Part shown: piece after piece, positions 17,678 to 26,347 of the stretch | How positions within the stretch are numbered: position 1 is the first letter of the stretch | Layout of the letters: each line of letters starts with the position of its first letter | Assembly (NCBI GenBank): GCA_902777275.1 | Contig: CACYTI010000006.1 | Span: 45,267 to 109,266 of the forward strand | Origin: an uncultured Ruminococcus sp. | GTDB lineage: Bacteria; Bacillota; Clostridia; Oscillospirales; Acutalibacteraceae | Length of the DNA stretch: 64,000 bases | Reading direction: 5' to 3' | Made by a program: the position numbers and the translations under genes | The notes under the pieces: model-generated | Told to the model about the DNA's origin: nothing | Databases searched by the model: none | What the model saw: the letters and a program-made list of their open reading frames with translations, nothing else

Positions 17678-18051
17678 GTCGCTCTCCTTCCTTCCTTTAT
17701 TTTTATATAATTCTGTCTCTTGTTCGTTTCGGAAAACTGCCGTTAAATCTATAATATCATTTCGCCTGATACTATTCAATAAGATTTTCTTTAAGTAATA
17801 AAAAAGTATATTATTTTGACCCTGTATGTATTATGCCGACAAAAAATCTCTTTACAATTACCGTGAAATGGTATATAATGTTTCGAGATAATGCTTTTTT
17901 ATGAGGCTTAAAGGCGCTTTTGACTCATTATTGCGGCTATTAAATAGCTGTAATTTGTCTTTAGATGCCAAATTTTTCTACAAAAATCTGATGATTTTTG
18001 GCGATATTTTGCTTTACTGCACTTTAAAAAACAGATTTGGGAGGTAATGTG
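17678..18051. other. Divergent regulatory region
   Basis: 374 bases between the amidohydrolase and the polymer operon. It holds the operon promoter at 17851-17879 and an untranslated leader of about 165 bases. Within the leader GCCAAA and TTTGGC (about 17967-18003) could pair, but no known riboswitch is recognisable. Confidence 0.5.
17851..17879 (+). promoter_or_regulatory. SigA-type promoter of the surface-polymer operon
   Basis: TTTACA at 17851-17856 and TATAAT at 17874-17879 are separated by 17 bases. The first gene starts at about 18052, leaving a long 5' leader. Confidence 0.65.
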
Positions 18052-19290
18052 TTGAAAGCGTATATCGATCCCGGTACGGGAAGTATGCTTTTTGCCATAT
18101 TGATCGGTATTTTCGGCGCGGCGGGATTTTTTTTCAGAAACATTATCACCAAGCTGAGGTTTGCTTTGTCTGCGGGAAAAAACAAGGAGCTCATGCAAAG
18201 CAAGCAGCCGCTGGTGATTTTTTCCGATGATAAGCGATATTGGAAAAACTTTGAGCCGATTTGCAGAGAGCTGGATAAACGGGGCTTTGAGGTCACGTAT
18301 ATGACAGCCTCTCAGGATGACCCGGTGTTAGAGAATCCGTATCCTAATATTCACGGGCAGTTTATCGGCTCGGGAAACAAGGCTTTTGCGAAGATGAATT
18401 TTCTTAACGCGAGCATGGTTTTATCGACTACTCCGGGGCTTGACGTTTATCAGTGGAAGCGCTCCAAAAATGTCGATTATTATATTCATATTCCACACGC
18501 GGCGAGCGACATTACGATTTACCGTATGTTCGGCATTGACTATTACGACTCCGTTATGGTTTCGGGAAAATATCAGATAGATCAGATACGAAAGCTTGAA
18601 AAGCTACGCGATCTGCCCGCAAAGGAGATCGTGTTGGGCGGCTTGCCGTATATGGACGAAATGGTAAAGCGTTATACCGCGGACAAAATCGAAGAAAACA
18701 CTGTTACAACGGTGCTGTTGGCTCCTTCATGGGGAAAGAGCGCTATTTTTTCAAAATACGGCGGCAAAATCATCGAAGAGCTGCTGAAAACCGACTGCGA
18801 TATTATAATCCGTCCGCATCCCCAGTCTGTGATTTCGGAGAAAAAAATGCTCGATAAGCTTATGGCTGAGTTCCCCGAATCCGATCGCCTGAAATGGAAT
18901 TTCGACAACGACAATTATGAGGCCCTAAAGATATCTGATATTATGATCTCGGACTTTTCGGGCGTTATTTTTGATTTTACTCTCGTTTATGACAAACCGG
19001 TGATCTACGCGGATACCGAGTTTGATAAATCTCCTTATGACGCGTGGTGGCTTGACGAACCGCTGTGGACCTTTACGGCTCTGCCCCGTATCGGCGCCGA
19101 GCTGAGAGAAGATAACATTGAAAGCATTTCCGAAATCATCGAGGATTGTCTGCACGATCCCAAATACAGCGCCAACCGTGCCGAGGTCAGAAAAGAAACA
19201 TGGGAAAACTACGGCAAAGGCGCTGAAATCGCTGCGGATTATATTATTGAAAAATATAATGATCTGCTTGAAAAACAGGAGGAACGATAA
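18052..19290 (+). CDS. CDP-glycerol glycerophosphotransferase-family protein (TagB/TagF-like)
   Basis: The 412-residue protein matches the teichoic-acid glycerophosphotransferase family, which transfers polyol phosphates from CDP-activated donors to a growing cell-surface polymer. A hydrophobic N-terminal segment (MLFAILIGIFGAAGFFF) should anchor it at the cytoplasmic membrane face. Family features include YYIHIPHAASDITIYR, the VLLAPSWGK start of the donor-binding half, IIIRPHPQS, and SDIMISDFSGVIFDF with the conserved histidine, aspartate and serine residues. The start is TTG at 18052, seven bases after GGGAGG; GTG at 18049 is an alternative. It heads a tight operon with the YidC-phosphotransferase fusion (start codon directly after its stop) and the cytidylyltransferase fusion. 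The donor could be CDP-glycerol or the product of the third gene; the sequence does not decide. Confidence 0.85.
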   Translation: MKAYIDPGTGSMLFAILIGIFGAAGFFFRNIITKLRFALSAGKNKELMQSKQPLVIFSDDKRYWKNFEPICRELDKRGFEVTYMTASQDDPVLENPYPNIHGQFIGSGNKAFAKMNFLNASMVLSTTPGLDVYQWKRSKNVDYYIHIPHAASDITIYRMFGIDYYDSVMVSGKYQIDQIRKLEKLRDLPAKEIVLGGLPYMDEMVKRYTADKIEENTVTTVLLAPSWGKSAIFSKYGGKIIEELLKTDCDIIIRPHPQSVISEKKMLDKLMAEFPESDRLKWNFDNDNYEALKISDIMISDFSGVIFDFTLVYDKPVIYADTEFDKSPYDAWWLDEPLWTFTALPRIGAELREDNIESISEIIEDCLHDPKYSANRAEVRKETWENYGKGAEIAADYIIEKYNDLLEKQEER

Positions 19291-22020
19291 ATGTCTTTTG
19301 GGACACTTTTATACTCATTTCTGTTAATGCCCATACAGCTTGTTTTTGAAGTTGTATTCAGCTTCGCGTATACGCTCACCAACGAAAGAATAGGGCTTGC
19401 CATAGTTGCGCTGAGCCTTGCGATAAATATTCTGATTTTACCGTTATATCGCCGTGCCGACGCGATGCAGGAGGAAGAGCGCCTTTTGGAGGCGAAGCTT
19501 CATCCGGGAGTATCTCACATAAAAAAGACCTTCCGCGGCGACGAACGCACCATGATGCTCCGCACGTATTACCGCCAGAACAACTACAGCCCTCTTTTCG
19601 TGCTGCGCGGCGCGGTATCGCTGCTTTTGGAGATCCCGTTTTTTATTGTGGCTTACCGTTTTCTTTCCGGTCTGAGCTTGCTTCAGGGAGTTTCGTTCGG
19701 TCCGATCTCCGACTTGGGCTCTCCCGACCATCTGATAACCATAAACGATTTGCCGATCAATGTTCTCCCGATAATAATGACGCTTATCAATGTCATTTCA
19801 ACCATTATTTTCACAAAGGGCAGTCGTCTTAAAACAAAAATCCAGCTCTATGCAATGGCGGCGTTTTTTCTTATATTTTTATACACCTCGCCTTCGGGAC
19901 TTGTATTTTATTGGACGCTAAACAATCTTTTCTCGCTCGTAAAAACCCTTTTTTATAAGCTGAAAAATCCTCAAAGGGTTTTAAGGATAGTTTTGGTCGT
20001 TGCGGGCACGGCTTCCATCGGCTTCGGAGTTTTCACTCTGTTCAGGGATTCGTCGTATAAAAGAATGATAATTTTCACGGTTATCGGCGTTCTGTTATTC
20101 GTACCCTTTATTGTTTCAAAAATCAGAGAAAAGCACGATTTCTCTTTGCCGAAAATCAAAACAAAGCCAAATAAAAAGCTGTTTTGGGGCGGGGCTGTTT
20201 TTATGACGGTACTCACGGGTTTTTTGATCCCGTCAGCCGTTGTTACGGCGTCGCCGCAGGAGTTTATTGTTGTCGGCGTAGCCATGCATCCCATTTGGTA
20301 TGTCGTCGGTTCGTTTTTGATAGCGGCAGGATTTTTTATCCTTTGGATGAATATTTTCTACTATCTGTTCTCGGATCAGGTCAAGGTCGTGATCGAGCGG
20401 CTTCTGCTTGTCGCCGGCGGTGTGGGAATAATTGATTATCTGTTCTTCGGAAACAATCTCGGCACCCTGTCGGCGGAGTTAGTGTTTGATAATGAAGTCA
20501 GCTTCTCCGCGCTGACAATTATTATCAATTTGGCTTTGGTGATCGCCGTAGCTGCCGGTCTTATCTTTTTGATAAGGCTCAAGCCGCGGATCGTGTTCGG
20601 AGCCGCAGTCGCCGCTTCGGTTGCGATGACTTGTATGTCGGGTGTAAACGCTGCGGGAATATTCAGATCCGTCGCCGAGGTTGACCTTGACGAAAACTAT
20701 AAATCCGGTGCGGATTATAAGCTCCCTCTGAGCAAGGAAGGCAAAAATGTTGTTGTATTCATGCTTGACAGAGCTTTGGGAGAATATCTTCCCTATATGA
20801 TGTCGCAAAATCCCGAGCTTGAAAAAATGTATTCGGGATTTACGTTTTACTCAAACACCGTGTCCTTCGGCGGACACACCAACATGACAACGCCGTCTTT
20901 GTTCGGCGGATATGAATACACGCCGGTCGAGCTGAACAAGCGCGATAAAGAATCGCTCAAAGACAAGCATGACGAGGCGCTCAAGGTGATGCCGGTGCTT
21001 TTCGACAAAGCGGGATATGATGTAACGGTTTGCGATCCGCCGTATGCCGGCTACAGGGAAATACCCGATCTGTCGATTTATGATCAATACAAAAATATAA
21101 ATTCCTATCTTACCCAATACTCGATGCAGGAAGCGCTTCAGCAGCAGACTATTAATACGCGCGTCCGCAATTTGTTCAGCTACAGCCTTTTCAAAACCGC
21201 TCCGTCGTGCTTCGGCAGCGCGCTGTATGACGACGGAAATTACAATCAATTGGCTGACAGCCTGAATTTGGGCTCTTATTGGCAGCCCTTCCAAGCTCTG
21301 AAAAACCTGAGTGAGCACACTGTCGTTTCGGACAATAAGACAGGCAGCTTTATTATGATGGATAACGAAGCTACCCATGATATAATTGTCGATTCCTCCG
21401 CCGAGATGCCGAAAACTGCGGACGGTTCCGACGTTCCCGGGGCATCCGAGCTGACGGTTGACGGCGTTACGCTGCATTTTGATAATTTTGTGCAGAGCGG
21501 AGAATATCAGGTGGATTTCGCCTCGCTGATAGAGGTCGGAAAATGGCTGGAGTATTTAAAAGAGCAGGATTTGTATGATAACACAAGAATAATTATTGTT
21601 TCCGATCACGGATTCAGTTTAAGGCAGATAGAGGAACTGTTTTTAGACGATACGGTCAATCATATAGATCTCAATCAGCGTTACGGAGACGTTGAGTTTT
21701 ACTATCCGCTGCTCATGGTCAAGGATTATAACAGCAAGGGCGGCATAACTACGTCAAAGGAGTTTATGACAAACGCGGACGTCCCGACGCTGGCGACCGC
21801 AGGCATTTTTGAAAAAGCCATAAATCCCTTTACGGGCAATGAAATCAATAACCGCGAAAAAACAGCTCACGACCAATATATTTTAGGCTCGGATAAATAC
21901 ATTATCGCCGAAAACAACGGAAACTGTCTGGTACCCGGACGCTGGTATTCGGTTCACGACTCTATTTGGGACAAGAGCAACTGGAAGCTTGAAAAGGAAA
22001 ACGGCGTTTTGCCGTATTAA
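19291..22020 (+). CDS. YidC/Oxa1-like insertase domain fused to an LtaS-like (sulfatase-fold) phosphotransferase
   Basis: A 909-residue protein joining two known folds. Residues 1-230 resemble YidC/Oxa1: several membrane segments, the LLLEIPFFIVAYRFLSGL helix and the typical YTSPSGLVFYWTLNNLFS end. Residues 230-480 add further membrane helices. From about 485 to 905 comes an alkaline-phosphatase/sulfatase-superfamily domain, with VVVFMLDRA (Asp493) as first metal ligand, a threonine-rich nucleophile loop HTNMTTPS (Thr530, Thr533 or Thr534), His696 in DNEATHD, and Asp772-His773 in VSDHG. This is the ligand order of LtaS-type enzymes, which move glycerophosphate or ethanolamine phosphate from lipids to acceptors outside the membrane. 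The gene begins directly after the stop codon of the glycerophosphotransferase-like gene. The role is inferred: late step in assembly or decoration of a surface polymer. Whether the YidC part still inserts proteins is unknown. Confidence 0.82.
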   Translation: MSFGTLLYSFLLMPIQLVFEVVFSFAYTLTNERIGLAIVALSLAINILILPLYRRADAMQEEERLLEAKLHPGVSHIKKTFRGDERTMMLRTYYRQNNYSPLFVLRGAVSLLLEIPFFIVAYRFLSGLSLLQGVSFGPISDLGSPDHLITINDLPINVLPIIMTLINVISTIIFTKGSRLKTKIQLYAMAAFFLIFLYTSPSGLVFYWTLNNLFSLVKTLFYKLKNPQRVLRIVLVVAGTASIGFGVFTLFRDSSYKRMIIFTVIGVLLFVPFIVSKIREKHDFSLPKIKTKPNKKLFWGGAVFMTVLTGFLIPSAVVTASPQEFIVVGVAMHPIWYVVGSFLIAAGFFILWMNIFYYLFSDQVKVVIERLLLVAGGVGIIDYLFFGNNLGTLSAELVFDNEVSFSALTIIINLALVIAVAAGLIFLIRLKPRIVFGAAVAASVAMTCMSGVNAAGIFRSVAEVDLDENYKSGADYKLPLSKEGKNVVVFMLDRALGEYLPYMMSQNPELEKMYSGFTFYSNTVSFGGHTNMTTPSLFGGYEYTPVELNKRDKESLKDKHDEALKVMPVLFDKAGYDVTVCDPPYAGYREIPDLSIYDQYKNINSYLTQYSMQEALQQQTINTRVRNLFSYSLFKTAPSCFGSALYDDGNYNQLADSLNLGSYWQPFQALKNLSEHTVVSDNKTGSFIMMDNEATHDIIVDSSAEMPKTADGSDVPGASELTVDGVTLHFDNFVQSGEYQVDFASLIEVGKWLEYLKEQDLYDNTRIIIVSDHGFSLRQIEELFLDDTVNHIDLNQRYGDVEFYYPLLMVKDYNSKGGITTSKEFMTNADVPTLATAGIFEKAINPFTGNEINNREKTAHDQYILGSDKYIIAENNGNCLVPGRWYSVHDSIWDKSNWKLEKENGVLPY

Positions 22021-22042
22021 AGGGAACCTCTGAAAATTCCCT
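22021..22042. repeat. Short palindrome related to the dispersed repeat
   Basis: AGGGAA-CCTCTGAAAA-TTCCCT lies between the second and third genes of the operon and overlaps none of them. Its GGGAACCTCTGA word resembles the GGGAATCTCTAA end of copy A at 2654. Confidence 0.4.
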
Positions 22043-22062
22043 AAACAACAGGAGTGACTTAA

Positions 22063-23883
22063 TTGCAGGCGATTATTTTAGCTGCCGGAATGGGCAAACG
22101 GTTAAAAGAATTAACAACCGAAAACACAAAATGTATGGTTGAGGTCAACGGAGTGACCCTCATCGACCGTATGCTGCACCAGCTTGACAGGCAGTATTTA
22201 TCGCGCATAGTGATAGTTGTCGGTTATAAGGGAAAAAAGCTGATCGACTACATTGATACACTCGATATCAAAACGCCGATCACATTTATAAACAATCCGA
22301 TATACGATAAAACCAACAACATTTATTCTCTTTCGCTCGCAAAGGATTATCTCTGCGACGAGGATACGCTTTTATTTGAATCGGATATCATTTTTGAAGA
22401 CTCCGTTATAACTGCGCTCATTGATGATTCCCGCGAAACTCTCGCGCTTGTTGACAAGTACGAGAGCTGGATGGACGGCACCTGCGTAAAGCTTGCGGAG
22501 GACGATTCCATAGAGGCTTTTGTCTCGGGCAGTAAGTTCAAATATAATGAAAGCGGCGATTATTATAAAACCGTAAACATTTACAAATTCAGCAGGCGCT
22601 TTTCACAGACGCATTATGTGCCGTTTCTTGACGCTTACTCAAAGGCGCTGGGCAACAACGAATACTACGAGCAGGTTCTGCGCGTTATCACAATGCTCGA
22701 TAATCCTGAAATAAAAGCGAAAAGATTATCGGGCCAGCGCTGGTATGAAATTGACGATGCTCAGGATTTGGATATCGCGACCTCTATGTTCACAGCGGAT
22801 TCGGAGCAAAAGCTCAGCCTGATGCAGAGCAGATACGGAGGATATTGGAGATATCCTCAGCTTATTGACTTCTGCTATCTTGTCAACCCGTATTTTCCGC
22901 CGCAAAAGCTGACTGACGAAATCAAAGCGAGCTTTGAAAAGCTCCTGACTCAGTATCCGTCGGGAATGAAGGTCAACTCTCTGCTTGCGGCAAAGAACTT
23001 TTCCGTTCACCGTGATAATATTTTAGTCGGCAACGGTGCCGCCGAGCTTATCAAATCCTTTATGAGCGGAATCAATGGCAAGTGCGGCTTTGTCCGTCCC
23101 ACCTTTGAGGAATACCCCAACCGCTTTGATGAAAACAACTCGGTCATCTTCACTCCCGATGATCCCGACTTTTTCTATTCCGCCGAGGATTTGACGGAAT
23201 ATTTCCGGGACAAAACGATAGACACCCTTGTGGTTGTGAATCCCGACAATCCGTCGGGAAACTATATCCCGAAAAGCGGTTTGCTGAAGCTGATCGATTG
23301 GGCAAAAGAAAAAGGGATACGCCTTGTTATCGACGAATCCTTTGCCGATTTCTCGGATGAGATCAATAACACCTTGATCGAGCAGAAGCTTTTGGACGAC
23401 AATCCCCACCTCTTTGTTGTAAAGAGCATTTCAAAATCCTACGGCGTCCCCGGATTGAGGCTCGGCGTGCTTGCCTCGGGGAATGTTGATGAAATAGAGC
23501 GTATGAAGAAAGACGTAGCGATATGGAACATCAACTCTTTTGCCGAGTTCTATATGCAGATAGAGGAAAAGTATCATAAGCAGTATTTGATTTCTCTTGA
23601 AAAAATCAAGGCAGAGCGGAGCCGCTTTCAATCGGAGCTGTCTATCATCAAGGGCTTGCGCGCGGTGCCGTCACAGGCGAACTATATCTTGGTTGAGCTT
23701 GACGGAATAAGTGCGACGGAGCTTACAAAGGTGCTGCTCGAAAAGTATGATATTTACATCAAGGACCTCTCCGTGAAGATAAAGGGCGGTCAGTATGTAA
23801 GGATCGCGGTAAGGAATACCGAGGATAATAATAAGCTGCTCAGGGCGTTAAAAGAAATAATAAACAAAGTAATGAACAAATAA
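22063..23883 (+). CDS. Fusion of a LicC/PntC-like cytidylyltransferase and a class I/II aminotransferase-fold PLP enzyme
   Basis: The 606-residue protein has two complete domains. Residues 1-240 form a nucleotidyltransferase: AIILAAGMGKRL and TKCMVEVNG give the nucleotide site, and LLFESDIIFED and WYEIDDAQDL supply metal-binding acids. This layout is seen in cytidylyltransferases for phosphocholine (LicC) and 2-aminoethylphosphonate (PntC). Residues 265-606 form a fold-type I PLP enzyme like HisC/CobD, with VNPDNPSGNY, LVIDESFADF and the PLP lysine Lys458 in SISKSYGVPGLRLG. Similar fusions are known from phosphonate tailoring and from capsule pathways that make CDP-amino-alcohols. An attractive inference is that the PLP domain makes an amino-alcohol phosphate (or converts an aldehyde phosphonate) that the first domain activates with CTP. 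No PEP mutase lies nearby, so phosphonate is not demonstrated. The start is TTG, eight bases after GGAG at 22051. Confidence 0.85.
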   Translation: MQAIILAAGMGKRLKELTTENTKCMVEVNGVTLIDRMLHQLDRQYLSRIVIVVGYKGKKLIDYIDTLDIKTPITFINNPIYDKTNNIYSLSLAKDYLCDEDTLLFESDIIFEDSVITALIDDSRETLALVDKYESWMDGTCVKLAEDDSIEAFVSGSKFKYNESGDYYKTVNIYKFSRRFSQTHYVPFLDAYSKALGNNEYYEQVLRVITMLDNPEIKAKRLSGQRWYEIDDAQDLDIATSMFTADSEQKLSLMQSRYGGYWRYPQLIDFCYLVNPYFPPQKLTDEIKASFEKLLTQYPSGMKVNSLLAAKNFSVHRDNILVGNGAAELIKSFMSGINGKCGFVRPTFEEYPNRFDENNSVIFTPDDPDFFYSAEDLTEYFRDKTIDTLVVVNPDNPSGNYIPKSGLLKLIDWAKEKGIRLVIDESFADFSDEINNTLIEQKLLDDNPHLFVVKSISKSYGVPGLRLGVLASGNVDEIERMKKDVAIWNINSFAEFYMQIEEKYHKQYLISLEKIKAERSRFQSELSIIKGLRAVPSQANYILVELDGISATELTKVLLEKYDIYIKDLSVKIKGGQYVRIAVRNTEDNNKLLRALKEIINKVMNK

Positions 23884-23937
23884 AAAATCTGCCGGATATA
23901 AACCGAAAGGCTCGTTTATCCGGCAGATTTTTATTTT
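23882..23937 (+). terminator. Terminator of the surface-polymer operon
   Basis: AAAAATCTGCCGGATA pairs with TATCCGGCAGATTTTTATTTT around a loop that itself contains an AAC/GTT pair. It is a strong stem with a T run, directly after the stop codon of the third gene. Confidence 0.9.
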
Positions 23938-24312
23938 ATTTGAAGATAGTTTTAGTTATTTGATTATGTCTATTCGCAGAAAAGAGTTACGGCACCATTT
24001 GAACACTGAGGAAAAAGCCCTGTTGAAATCGAAGTCGTCGGGCAGCTCTGGAATTGAAAGCATTTCCCGGTCACGCTCCGAAACCGATGCCTTCAACTCT
24101 CTCTTTGCTGATACGAAAGCGCCGCTTTCATACTGTAAAAATTATCATGCTGCATTTCCGTACAAGAAAACAACCGTCTCGACGTGAAATTCTTAGGATA
24201 TTTACATTCTGATTCTAAAAAGCTCTGAAGTCTTGTGTCTATCAGTGTTTTAAAGTATTTCTCGTGTGTTTCCAAATCAGTTTACAAACTAGCTGAAAGT
24301 AGGCTATTTGTA
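23938..24312. other. Non-coding or decayed stretch left of the accessory patch
   Basis: About 375 bases in which I see no supportable gene. Short overlapping reading frames on both strands lack ribosome sites and known motifs. The stretch could be the remains of a gene, but that is a guess. Confidence 0.4.
24300..24311 (+). repeat. Direct repeat TAGGCTATTTGT flanking the accessory patch (left)
   Basis: Matches TAGGCTACTTGT at 26114-26125 at 11 of 12 positions. The two copies flank the hypothetical gene and the serine recombinase gene, so they may mark element boundaries or recombinase sites; chance similarity is not excluded. Confidence 0.3.
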
Positions 24313-25068
24313 TTATTCACTTTGAATTGACAAGTTGGAACCAATTGCTTTATTTGGTTGAAAATCCTGTTCAAATCTATCTTCTATCAATCTGATTGCA
24401 GCTTTTATATACGATATTAATTGAGGTAATTTGTCATCAGTATATCCATAGTATTCTTTTATCGGATACGGAGGAGCCAACATATACATATTTTTAATAC
24501 TATATTTATCCATTATCTCATCAAGCCATTGTTTCATTTCTTCTCTTTTATAAATACCAGAGTTATTATCTTCTAGATTTTTATAATAAACAGATGGATA
24601 ATCTTTATTAAGATTCCATGTACCTTTACCATTCTTTCTATCGCTTCCATTGAAATATTTCGGGGCAGGCATTAAATTTGAAAAAGAGTACATTAAATCA
24701 AAAAATCTATCAAACAATGCTTTTAGATCACTATATCCATCAAATATTTTTTCTAAATTCAAAAAAATTAATGCCAGTTCATCCTTTTGTGGTCTCTGCT
24801 TATCATATAGTTTCAATTTCAATTCTTTTGCACGGCAAAAATCTAAAAACGGAATAAAAGCATTAAATATCGTGTCTGCCGATTCGGGAATATCCTCTCC
24901 ATAAAACTTCTCATATGATTTTCTAACAATTTCAGATGAATCAACTTCAACACTTGGAAGAATTCTATATAAAATGGCTGCCTTTATGCCACATTCATTT
25001 TTTAAGCCTGGATTAACAATAGGAATTAAATTAGTAAGTTTGTTATCAATAATATTAAATTTTTCCAA
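24313..25068 (-). CDS. Hypothetical protein in accessory patch
   Basis: I do not recognise this 251-residue protein. It is soluble, without signal peptide or membrane segment, mixed charged, and rich in Lys, Asp, Asn and Tyr. Notable stretches are KAAILYRILPSVEVDSS near the N terminus, MLAPPYPIKEYYGYTDDKLP and a helical C terminus LISYIKAAIRLIEDRFEQDF. Its codons are clearly more AT-rich than those of the flanking chromosome, which together with the adjacent serine recombinase suggests horizontal acquisition. A GAAAGGAG ribosome site lies upstream of the start at 25068. It might be cargo of the element; no function can be proposed. Confidence 0.6.
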   Translation of the reverse strand: MEKFNIIDNKLTNLIPIVNPGLKNECGIKAAILYRILPSVEVDSSEIVRKSYEKFYGEDIPESADTIFNAFIPFLDFCRAKELKLKLYDKQRPQKDELALIFLNLEKIFDGYSDLKALFDRFFDLMYSFSNLMPAPKYFNGSDRKNGKGTWNLNKDYPSVYYKNLEDNNSGIYKREEMKQWLDEIMDKYSIKNMYMLAPPYPIKEYYGYTDDKLPQLISYIKAAIRLIEDRFEQDFQPNKAIGSNLSIQSE

Positions 25069-25172
25069 GCTAAAACACTCCTTTCAAATAATTCGCACAA
25101 CCACACTCTTCTAAACTCTGATTACAATTTAGATAAACTATATTCTTATTGATTCCCAACAAACAAGAAAAT

Positions 25173-26093
25173 CTATTTCTTCACAGAACTATATTTCTTA
25201 TTACTTCTGTGTATTCCATTCTCATCAACAACTAAATTACTGCGTTTCAGCTTTTCTTCCTGAACAGCGTCAAATATTTCATTTGAAATGATTGCCGGAT
25301 GAGAATTGTTTAACTTATAAACCTGACCCTCTTCGCCATCCACATTCACTACTGCAATACCTATATACTTCTCATTACTCAGCATTTCTTCTATTGAACG
25401 TTTAGGCCAGTTATCTTTTCCTGTAGGAGATTTAATGCCTCTCTCTTTAAGTTCTTTGACGATACCTAATATGCTTTTACCGCCAAGATACAAATCAAAA
25501 ATCAGTCTAACGATTACTGCTTGTTCTTCATTGATTACAAGATCACCATTTTCGCCCTTATCATAGCCATAGCATTTTCTACGATAAAAACCTAAGCTGC
25601 CGTTACTGGCTCTTTGTTTGATGCCCCATTTGATGTTAGCACTTCGTGTTTCGTTCTCTGCTTGTGTACAGGCTTCTATGGTAGATATTAAAAGCGAACT
25701 TCCAACAGTTAAAGTATCAAGCTCTTCCTGTCTGAAAATAATACGTACATCTGCTTCTTTTAAAGTATTGATTGCATCAAGCACTTCCACCGTATCCCTG
25801 CCCAGTCTGCTGATATTCTTTACTACAACGATATCCGTAAGTCCGGCTCTACATTCTTCAATCATTTTATGAAATGCAGGACGGGCAGATCCTTTTTTAG
25901 AGGATGCAATATCTATATGGATATCGACAAGTTTCCAGTTGTTATGCCCGGATACAAATCCAACCAGACCAGAAATCTGTGCCTTTAAACTTTCCAGTTG
26001 TTCCATACTGTTAGAACTCACACGAGCATAGATGACAACGTGCTTTACGGGTTCACTTATCCTTGGTGATATCACTCTTACCTTACCTGGCAT
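25173..26093 (-). CDS. Serine recombinase, shortened at the C terminus
   Basis: The 306-residue protein begins with a resolvase-type catalytic domain (VVIYARVSSNSMEQLESLKAQ with the nucleophilic serine, then VVVKNISRLGRDTVEVLD). A recombinase domain with typical motifs follows (GFYRRKCYGYDKGENGDL, IVRLIFDLYLGGKSILGIVKEL, WPKRSIEEMLSNEKYIG). Large serine recombinases of transposons and integrative elements are usually 450-550 residues and continue into a zinc ribbon and coiled coil. Here a stop follows KYSSVKK just where the zinc ribbon should start, and the DNA beyond does not resume it. It is therefore either a naturally short form or, more likely, a decayed recombinase. GGAAAGGAGAGG upstream supports the start. 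Base composition is AT-rich. It sits beside the 3' end of rlmD, a known integration hotspot. Confidence 0.85.
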   Translation of the reverse strand: MPGKVRVISPRISEPVKHVVIYARVSSNSMEQLESLKAQISGLVGFVSGHNNWKLVDIHIDIASSKKGSARPAFHKMIEECRAGLTDIVVVKNISRLGRDTVEVLDAINTLKEADVRIIFRQEELDTLTVGSSLLISTIEACTQAENETRSANIKWGIKQRASNGSLGFYRRKCYGYDKGENGDLVINEEQAVIVRLIFDLYLGGKSILGIVKELKERGIKSPTGKDNWPKRSIEEMLSNEKYIGIAVVNVDGEEGQVYKLNNSHPAIISNEIFDAVQEEKLKRSNLVVDENGIHRSNKKYSSVKK

Positions 26094-26112
26094 AACTACC
26101 TCTCCTTTCCAA

Positions 26113-26158
26113 ATAGGCTACTTGTCCATAAAAATATATAATATGATTATTAGCCTAT
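26113..26158. repeat. Inverted repeat upstream of the serine recombinase
   Basis: ATAGGCTA at 26113-26120 and TAGCCTAT at 26151-26158 form a perfect 8-base inverted repeat flanking an AT-rich centre that contains promoter-like TATAAT. It could be an operator or a recombinase binding site. The left arm is also part of the 12-base direct repeat shared with 24300-24311. Confidence 0.45.
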
Positions 26159-26347
26159 TATCAGTCTTGTTTTTATCCATATAATAGGAATAAACATTTT
26201 TATCTACCCAACCTATTCTCAATCCTTCTGTCTATTCAACTATAAGAAATCACAGGATTTACGGTACTTTTCGGTCATTTTTCAACACTTGATTTTCAAT
26301 ACCCAAAACACCGAAAAAGTCTCATTTTTTCAAGCATTTTCACACTA

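Noticed and set aside
22063-23883. Firm assignment as PntC-AEP transaminase of phosphonate metabolism
   Set aside because: The PLP domain is of the class I/II type, not the PhnW-like class expected, and no PEP mutase gene is in the window.
23960-24275. Short overlapping frames between the polymer operon and the accessory patch
   Set aside because: No start signals or motifs on either strand; a decayed gene is possible but cannot be shown.
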